From Clostridium yunnanense (GTDB taxonomy: Bacteria > Bacillota > Clostridia > Clostridiales > Clostridiaceae): DNA of 64,000 nucleotides. The stretch covers positions 124,001 to 188,000 of the forward strand of contig NZ_JAENHN010000010.1 in assembly GCF_016595795.1 (NCBI RefSeq), in the 5' to 3' direction. Shown in pieces: positions 58,767-64,000 of the stretch. How positions within the stretch are numbered: position 1 is the first letter of the stretch; each line of letters begins with the position of its first letter. The notes beneath the pieces were generated by a model, which did no database searches, was not told where the DNA came from, and worked only from the letters and a program-made list of their open reading frames with translations. The position numbers and the translations under genes are program-made.

Positions 58767-59582
58767 ATGAATAATTTAAAAGCAGATTGCCATATTCATA
58801 GTTCAGTTTCTCCAGACTCAAACACTCCTCTGAGAGAAATATGCGAAAGTGCCTGTGAAAATGGTATACAAACTATAATAGTAACTAATCATTTGGAGTA
58901 TTATATAGATGAAGATGGTAAGAATGGAAGCATGGATATATCTTATGTTGAAAACAGTTTAGAAGAGATAGAGAAGTGCAGAGTAGAATTTCAAGAACGT
59001 CTAGAAATATTATTTGGAATGGAAATGGGACAAATGCATTATTGGACTAAAGACGTTAAAAAGAATATTAAGGGTTACAAATTTGATTATTTACTCGGAT
59101 CAATCCATAAGTTAGGTAATTTAGATTTGAAAAATGGAGACTATTCAGAAGAAAACAGAGAAAAGCAAAATGAAAAATACTTAAATTCATTATACGAAAT
59201 GGTTGTAAGCTGCGATTTTGATTGTGTTGGTCACTTTGATTTAGTAAAAAGATATGGTGCAAATCACAATGTAGAGATAAAGCTTATGAAACAGCATGAA
59301 GAAAAAGTTAGGGATATTCTTAAAGAAGTGATTAAAAGGGGGAAGGGAATAGAGATTAATACTTCTGGTATGAGACAGTTATGTAAAGAATCAATGCCTT
59401 CTTTTGATATTTTAAAGCTTTATAAGGAACTTGGTGGAACTATAATTACATTAGGTTCAGATGCGCATAGAAGTGAAGATGTAGGTGCCGGATTTGATGA
59501 AATTATTATAGGGTTAAAAGAGATTGGTATAAATCAATTAGCAGTATATAGAGAAAGAAGACCATATTTTTACGATATATAA
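58767..59582 (+). CDS. PHP-domain phosphatase, histidinol-phosphatase (HisK/HisJ) type
   Basis: A 271-residue PHP-fold metallo-phosphatase. The metal ligands appear in order: DCHIHSS at the start, VTNHLEYY, GMEMGQMH, LGSIHKLG, VGHFDLVKRY and TLGSDAHRSEDVG. It matches the histidinol-phosphatase group but no other his genes lie near, so the substrate may be another phosphomonoester. A longer in-frame start exists at 58710, but AAGGA at 58755-58759 fits the ATG at 58767 and DCHIHSS is then near the N-terminus as in the family. cutC follows 31 bp later. Confidence 0.88.
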   Translation: MNNLKADCHIHSSVSPDSNTPLREICESACENGIQTIIVTNHLEYYIDEDGKNGSMDISYVENSLEEIEKCRVEFQERLEILFGMEMGQMHYWTKDVKKNIKGYKFDYLLGSIHKLGNLDLKNGDYSEENREKQNEKYLNSLYEMVVSCDFDCVGHFDLVKRYGANHNVEIKLMKQHEEKVRDILKEVIKRGKGIEINTSGMRQLCKESMPSFDILKLYKELGGTIITLGSDAHRSEDVGAGFDEIIIGLKEIGINQLAVYRERRPYFYDI

Positions 59583-59613
59583 CTATAAACTTATAAAATT
59601 TGGAGGATAGTTT

Positions 59614-60363
59614 ATGAAAGAAAAAATACTAATAGAAGTTTGCTGTGGTTCAGTTGATGATGCTATAGAAGCAGAAAGAGGTGGAGCTGATAGAATAGAG
59701 CTTAATTCTAATGTAATGTATGGAGGACTTACTCCTTCTGCTGGAGCTATACTTGAAGCTAAAGAAAGACTTAGCATACCTGTGGTAGTTATGATAAGGC
59801 CTAGAGAAGGTGGATTTTGCTATACTGACGAAGAGTTTAGAGTTATGGAAAAGGATGTTAAGGTAGCTTTACAGTGCGGAGCTGATGGCATAGTTTTCGG
59901 TATATTGAAGGAAGATGGAAGAATAGATGTTGAAAGATGCAAACGAATTATTGAATTAGCAGGAGATAAAGAGGTTATTTTTCATAGAGCCATCGATGTT
60001 GTACCTGATGTCTTTGAGGCACTAGATATACTTATGGATTTAGGGGTTAAAAGAGTACTTACAAAGGCACAAGAGAACACTATTGAAGATGGATATGAGC
60101 TACTTATGAAGATGATTGAGCACTGTGGTGACAGGTTGGAAATCCTCCCTGGTGGCATAAAGCTTCATAATGTAGAAGAGTATGCACCAAAGCTTGGCTG
60201 TGATCAGATACATATTGCTTCATTTATCGAACAAATCGATCCATCGGTAAAACAAAAGTCACACGTATTTTTCGGAAATGCTTCTAAGAATGCAGAAGAT
60301 AAATATAGTCTAATTAGCTACGATTTTATTAAGAAGATAAGAGAAGTTGTTGATAGAATTTAA
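59614..60363 (+). CDS. cutC: CutC-family protein
   Basis: A 249-residue TIM-barrel protein. The N-terminus reads IEVCCGSVDDAIEAERGGADRIELNSN; later hallmark parts are MIRPREGGFCYTDEEF, CGADGIVFGIL, FHRAIDV and RVLTKAQENT, ending LEILPGGIKLHN. CutC was named for copper homeostasis in E. coli, but its catalytic role is unclear. TGGAGG precedes the ATG. It is likely co-transcribed with the PHP phosphatase. Confidence 0.92.
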   Translation: MKEKILIEVCCGSVDDAIEAERGGADRIELNSNVMYGGLTPSAGAILEAKERLSIPVVVMIRPREGGFCYTDEEFRVMEKDVKVALQCGADGIVFGILKEDGRIDVERCKRIIELAGDKEVIFHRAIDVVPDVFEALDILMDLGVKRVLTKAQENTIEDGYELLMKMIEHCGDRLEILPGGIKLHNVEEYAPKLGCDQIHIASFIEQIDPSVKQKSHVFFGNASKNAEDKYSLISYDFIKKIREVVDRI

Positions 60364-60927
60364 TATATAATTTTTTTTTTAAAAGGTCGCTTCAGCGGCC
60401 TTTTTTGCTGTAAAAAGCTTGAAATTCTGTTGCTGGATACAAATGGTGATTTGAAGTGATTGGTGTAATCTAAGGCTCAAGTAACAGAACTTGTGAATTG
60501 TGAGGATCCTTTATGATTTAATATCTATATAAACAATGAACTTATTGATATGGAACAATGTACAGTTAATAGTTTTAGAAGAGCTTTAAATATGAAGAAT
60601 AAATTTTTCTATATATCAAAATCATATTGATATAAATTCTAATTATAATTGCTTAATTAGCATTGTCAATAAAACATATAAGGTCGTTAAGAATTCCGCA
60701 GTAAGTATTAAAAATTAGAATATGGATTGGTTTTTGCTTTTGTATTTTTAATAAAGAGCTGGAATGCTAAAACCATTGTTGTTATAAGAGTAATATATTT
60801 ATTACTTTATGTTTCTTGGAATATATGGTAAATATATAATAGGACAAGTTTGAAGTTAATATATTAATCTATGAATTTATTCAAAAGAGATTTAAAAGGG
60901 TTTGAGAAATATTAGGGAGAATTTAAA
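60364..60927. other. 564-bp intergenic region
   Basis: Apart from the terminator at 60381-60406, no supported gene, hairpin or repeat was seen. The last 30 bases contain the ribosome binding site (AGGGAG) for the kinase gene. Confidence 0.5.
60381..60406 (+). terminator. Terminator after cutC
   Basis: AAAAGGTCGC pairs with GCGGCCTTTT around TTCA, followed by T residues. Confidence 0.85.
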
Positions 60928-61899
60928 ATGAAAACTTCAACAAAAAATAAGCAATCTCAAGAAACGATAAGCAATATGGTCAAGAGGGCATTCAAAGGAG
61001 TGGAGGCTTTAGAAGTTATAGAGCTAAAAGAAGGATTCTTCAACGTGGCTTATATGGTTATTTTATCTGATGGAAGACAAGTTGTACTAAAAATTGCACC
61101 ACCAAAAGATGCATTGATAATGACTCATGAAAAAAACATAATGCAAACAGAAGTAGAGGTTATGAGACTCATTAAAAACAAAACTGATATACCAATAGCT
61201 GAAGTACTTTATTATGATAATAGCCATGAACTTTGTGAAACAGACTATTTTTTTATGTCTAGACTTGATGGAGAAAGTCTAAATTCAGTTCAAGAAAAGC
61301 TTAGTGAAGAAAAAATAAGAAATGTAAGATATAAAACAGCTGTACTGAATTTAAAAATCAATAGTATAACTGGCAATAAGTTTGGATATTATGGTCAGTT
61401 GGACAAGCAAGGGGTTAAATGGACTCACGTGTTTTATGATATGATTAAGGATACTATTAATGATGCAAAAGCATTGAATATTGATATTGGAGTAGAGAGT
61501 GAAGTAATAGAACAGCTATTTCTAAGAGATATAAAAGCTTTTGAAGAAGTAAAAGTACCCAAACTAGTACATTGGGATTTATGGGCCGGTAATATCTTTA
61601 TTGATGATGGGCAAATAACTGGATTGATTGACTTTGAAAGATGTCTTTGGGGCGATGAATTAATGGAAGTTGGTTTTAGAACTCATAATCAAAATAGAGA
61701 ATTTTTTAGCGGCTATGGTATTGAAACACTAACAAATAATCAAAAACTTAGAATTAGGTGGTATGACTTATATTTATTCTTGATACAAGTGTTAGAATGT
61801 GATTATAGAAACTATGAGGATTATGGATGTTATGATTGGGCTAAGGAGAATATTTGCAAAATAGTTCAATTACTCAAGGAAAATAATAATATGAACTAA
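60928..61899 (+). CDS. Aminoglycoside phosphotransferase (APH)-family kinase
   Basis: A 323-residue protein-kinase-like fold. The N-lobe contains VVLKIAPP with the ATP-binding Lys. The catalytic loop is HWDLWAGNIF and the metal-binding motif is LIDFER. These match the APH/choline kinase superfamily. It is not close enough to a known aminoglycoside-modifying enzyme to predict resistance; more likely a small-molecule kinase of unknown substrate. It is a single gene bounded by terminators. Confidence 0.88.
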   Translation: MKTSTKNKQSQETISNMVKRAFKGVEALEVIELKEGFFNVAYMVILSDGRQVVLKIAPPKDALIMTHEKNIMQTEVEVMRLIKNKTDIPIAEVLYYDNSHELCETDYFFMSRLDGESLNSVQEKLSEEKIRNVRYKTAVLNLKINSITGNKFGYYGQLDKQGVKWTHVFYDMIKDTINDAKALNIDIGVESEVIEQLFLRDIKAFEEVKVPKLVHWDLWAGNIFIDDGQITGLIDFERCLWGDELMEVGFRTHNQNREFFSGYGIETLTNNQKLRIRWYDLYLFLIQVLECDYRNYEDYGCYDWAKENICKIVQLLKENNNMN

Positions 61900-61993
61900 A
61901 AACTACAATTATAAATTAAGCTTTCTTATAGGAACCATATAAACACACAGTACAAAAGTTAAAAATCATTGATATTAACATAATATAGTTAGA

Positions 61994-62039
61994 AATTAAT
62001 GGATCCTTGAAAAATAACCTTTTCAAGAATCCATTAATT
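61994..62039. terminator. Bidirectional terminator between APH-type and TauE-type genes
   Basis: AATTAATGGAT..CTTGAAAA pairs with TTTTCAAG..ATCCATTAATT around ATAACC, at the end of two convergent genes. The minus-strand gene ends within the stem. Confidence 0.75.
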
Positions 62040-62400
62040 ATTTTCCAAATAACATCTTCAGAGATACTATAAGCATAAAAAGTGCAAAGCCTTTTCTTAA
62101 CATATCAGGGGAGATAGCTTGAGCTATTTTACCACCAAATATACCACCAATAAGTACAGTAATGCATATGATTATTCCTGCTTTAATATCAACATTCCCT
62201 TTCTTATAATATTCTAAAAAAGCTAATAGACCTACTGGAGGAAGTAGTACAGCTAGTGAAGTTCCTTGTGCTTTTAATTGAGTAAAATTACATATGTAAA
62301 TAAGAGCAGGGACTATTATTACACCTCCACCAATTCCAAAGAGTCCACTTAATATGCCGGCTAAAAGGCCAATTAAAACAAATAATATTAGATTAAACAT
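62038..62400 (-). CDS. TauE/SafE-family membrane protein, half size
   Basis: A 120-residue protein with four hydrophobic helices and the TauE signature GLLAGILSGLFGIGGGVIIVPAL near the start. Full TauE/SafE proteins have seven or eight helices in two related halves; this has one half, as in other short DUF81 members that may pair. A longer frame from 62472 exists, but GAGG at about 62408-62411 fits the ATG at 62400. The family is linked to export of sulfite or organosulfur anions. No second half is adjacent in this window. Confidence 0.8.
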   Translation of the reverse strand: MFNLILFVLIGLLAGILSGLFGIGGGVIIVPALIYICNFTQLKAQGTSLAVLLPPVGLLAFLEYYKKGNVDIKAGIIICITVLIGGIFGGKIAQAISPDMLRKGFALFMLIVSLKMLFGK

Positions 62401-62502
62401 CACTATTACCTCGTTTATAAAAATTAATAGTTTTATTATTCCACAAAAAAGTTTTAATATTAAAGAAGACAATTATTAATAATTAATTAGGAGTGATGCT
62501 AG

Positions 62503-62793
62503 ATGATAGTTAAAAATGTTACTTTTTATATTAAGTCACAATATGTAAAAGAATTTATTGAAGCTACGTTAAAAAACCAAAAATGTTCATTAAAAGAAGA
62601 AGGTATTAAATCATTTAATTTCTTACAAGATTGCGACGATGCTAGTAAGTTTTTACTTCATGAAGTATATGAATCTGAGAATGATATGCAAAAACATTTA
62701 GAAACAGAGCATTTTAAAGAATGGATAAATACTGTAGAAGAATATTTTTTAAGTCCAAGAGAGAAATGTGTATATCTCCCTGTGAGTAAATAA
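62503..62793 (+). CDS. Antibiotic biosynthesis monooxygenase (ABM)-domain protein
   Basis: A 96-residue dimeric alpha+beta barrel type protein. The family pattern is seen in FIEATLKNQKCSLKEEGIKSFNFLQD, FLLHEVYESENDMQKHLETEHFKEW. Members act as small quinol monooxygenases or enzymes on reactive compounds such as autoinducer-2. TAGGAG precedes the ATG. Divergent from the TauE-type gene. The substrate is unknown. Confidence 0.87.
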   Translation: MIVKNVTFYIKSQYVKEFIEATLKNQKCSLKEEGIKSFNFLQDCDDASKFLLHEVYESENDMQKHLETEHFKEWINTVEEYFLSPREKCVYLPVSK

Positions 62794-62886
62794 ACCTAAT
62801 TTATGTTTGAGTATTGAAGGTGAAACGGGGTATTACTTTTCCTATAATTTAACGAGTTTTGCAGAGAATCTATGTAATTTAACTTT

Positions 62887-62931
62887 AATAGCCTCACCGA
62901 AGAGTTTAACTCTGAGTGAAGCTATTTTTTT
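62887..62931. terminator. Bidirectional terminator between ABM and flavodoxin-like genes
   Basis: AATAGC.TCAC..AGAGTT pairs with AACTCT..GTGA.GCTATT, then TTTTTT. The stem is long and interrupted by single mismatches. Confidence 0.75.
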
Positions 62932-63021
62932 ACTATATACTTAACCTTAGCAGTATAATTTTTATTCTTTGGTCTGTTTACTACATAAGGAGTAGTTCAG
63001 CTCCCTTAAGCGAGTTTTTAG

Positions 63022-63672
63022 TTATAAAGAATTTTTTAAAGGAGTGGAGTATAGCTGCTCCTTACTTACTGAAAATGTTTTTGCAAACTCAATCCAGCTA
63101 TTATCTGCTTCTGAGATAAATTCAGACTTAGGAAAATTAGGTGATATAAAGAAATTTTCTTTAGCCTCGTGTTTATTGCTTAAAATATCTTTACTTATTC
63201 CAATGAAAGCATTATATACCTCTCTTTTTATATCGCTGTTTAGAGGAATTATATCTTTAGTGGATTTCATAAATTCACCAGCGCCTATGCCTACTCCAAA
63301 TCGCCATATAAGACCTGTCTTAAGACAGAAGTTTTCAATCAAGGCAATTGCATTTTTAGTTTGAATTCCTTCGAAGAAACCACAGTTAACGATAGCGTAT
63401 ATTTTTGTTTCTTTAGTACTATTTTTAGCAAATGGGTGTAGGGCTTCTAAAAACTCGATTACTGAGGAAGGCAATGTATCAACATATAAAGGAAAAGCAA
63501 TCACAATAGCATCTGAGGTTGCAACCTCCTCATAAACCAATTGGCCATTTAAGGAGAAGTGCTTTATTTCGTTTATAGTATCTGAAGTGATTTTACATAA
63601 TTCATCTATAAAGGTCATAGATGCACTATTTTTTCCTCTTGGGCTTCCATTTATGAAACATATTTTTGCCAT
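63022..63672 (-). CDS. NAD(P)H-dependent FMN reductase/flavodoxin-like protein
   Basis: A 216-residue flavodoxin-fold protein. The start KICFINGSPRGKNSASMTFIDEL is the FMN phosphate-binding loop, followed by SDAIVIAFPLYVDTLPSSV and IVNCGFFEG, which fits the NADPH-dependent FMN reductase family. A C-terminal extension of about 40 residues lacks recognised motifs. Its ATG shares one base with the stop of the upstream gene on the same strand, so the two are translationally coupled. Its role is not known. Confidence 0.82.
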   Translation of the reverse strand: MAKICFINGSPRGKNSASMTFIDELCKITSDTINEIKHFSLNGQLVYEEVATSDAIVIAFPLYVDTLPSSVIEFLEALHPFAKNSTKETKIYAIVNCGFFEGIQTKNAIALIENFCLKTGLIWRFGVGIGAGEFMKSTKDIIPLNSDIKREVYNAFIGISKDILSNKHEAKENFFISPNFPKSEFISEADNSWIEFAKTFSVSKEQLYSTPLKNSL

Positions 63673-64000
63673 TATATTTCTCCTCCCATTTTCTTAATAT
63701 GATTTAATACCATAAGAACTGATTCCTCAATCTGTTTCTGTTGTGTGCATATTTGAGTTTCAGCTGTTTCAGCTTGAAAGTTTATAGCATTCGCTTGATT
63801 TAAGCTATTAAAATCCTGTTCTTCTTTTCTTGTAATGTCATCACCATAACCTATAAAAAATAGATCTGGATATCTTTCATAGCGTGATGCATGATGCATT
63901 TCTCCGTTTACTTCTTTAAAGAAAGGAAGTATTTTGCAAATGCTTCTATCAAATACCTTTTTTATCTTTGAACTATAACCGCCATATTTTACTTCATTAA
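63672..64000 (-). CDS. Partial CDS, 5' end beyond window, flavodoxin-family operon partner
   Basis: The frame is open to the right edge of the window; only the last 109 residues are visible. They read EVKYGGYSSKIKKVFDRSI...PFFKEVNGEMHHASRYERYPDLFFIGYGDD, then a Gln/Glu-rich end. This kind of ending is seen in flavodoxin-fold reductases such as NAD(P)H-dependent oxidoreductases, but assignment is tentative. Its stop codon overlaps the start of the next gene by one base (TAATG). An internal Met at 63899 should not be taken as the start. Confidence 0.6.
   Translation of the reverse strand, partial: NEVKYGGYSSKIKKVFDRSICKILPFFKEVNGEMHHASRYERYPDLFFIGYGDDITRKEEQDFNSLNQANAINFQAETAETQICTQQKQIEESVLMVLNHIKKMGGEI

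Noticed and set aside
60364-60927. Possible small gene or RNA in the gap before the APH-type kinase
   Set aside because: No frame with a ribosome binding site and no stable hairpin apart from the cutC terminator.
62401-62472. Extended N-terminus of the TauE-type protein
   Set aside because: It lacks a ribosome binding site and adds an unrelated hydrophobic leader before the conserved start of the family.

Overview
The window is a low-GC, AT-rich stretch with strong AGGAGG-type ribosome binding sites, Rho-independent hairpins between most transcription units, a T-box leader, clostridial-type GreA, KimA and GluRS proteins, an iron-dependent butanol-type alcohol dehydrogenase, and many secreted or cytosolic glycosidases. 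This fits a saccharolytic Clostridium (Bacillota). The species cannot be fixed from the sequence alone. No phage, IS transposase, tRNA, rRNA or CRISPR array was seen.

Layout. 1-7.7 kb: two near-duplicate GH3 glycosidases flank a GtrA-like membrane protein, followed by a family 2 glycosyltransferase and UDP-galactopyranose mutase (surface glycan theme). 7.8-11.5 kb: an RpiR-type regulator divergent from a 6-phospho-beta-glucosidase-type GH1, then a Cof-type HAD phosphatase. 11.9-16.5 kb: a 1533-residue secreted multidomain GH2 enzyme. 16.8-19.6 kb: YitT-type membrane protein, GreA and an unassigned polytopic membrane protein. 19.8-25.3 kb: an ABC-2 type exporter operon followed by a large MalT-like (LAL) LuxR regulator. 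25.5-26.5 kb: a PiT phosphate transporter. 27.0-38.6 kb: a carbohydrate/cell-surface island with an AraC regulator fused to a GH39-like domain, a class B sortase, a double-esterase surface protein ending in an SPQTG sorting signal, a secreted GH-A-like glycosidase with discoidin-like repeats, and an iron alcohol dehydrogenase. 38.9-43.0 kb: a 1383-residue secreted transglutaminase-like/Big_2 protein with 504-bp tandem repeats. 43.4-53.7 kb: two KimA-type potassium transporters bracketing a cold-shock protein, a DEAD-box helicase, T-box-controlled gltX and glnS. 53.9-64 kb: a GNAT enzyme, an MBL hydrolase-TetR operon with a clear operator, an XpaC-TelA pair, a PHP phosphatase, CutC, an APH-type kinase, a half-size TauE, an ABM protein and two flavodoxin-like reductases.

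The most unusual structure not explained by genes is a set of roughly 90-105 bp imperfect palindromes. They fall into two families. Family A (6195, 22498, 22598, 45795) has ends like AGAGTTCCTA/TAGGAACTCT. Family B (8710, 26857, 33605, 37083) has ends like GATGAACCACTTC/GAAGTGGTTCATC. A fused A-end/B-half remnant sits at 45897. Three of the B copies lie 18-57 bp upstream of start codons of sugar-metabolism genes in the same orientation, so they may be mobile hairpins, leader RNAs, or both.

Other points of note are the Glu-to-Gln change at the predicted acid/base of the AraC-linked GH39-like domain, and the pairing of a class B sortase with an SPQTG rather than LPXTG substrate. Coordinates of domains inside proteins are estimates by eye, and no database search was possible.
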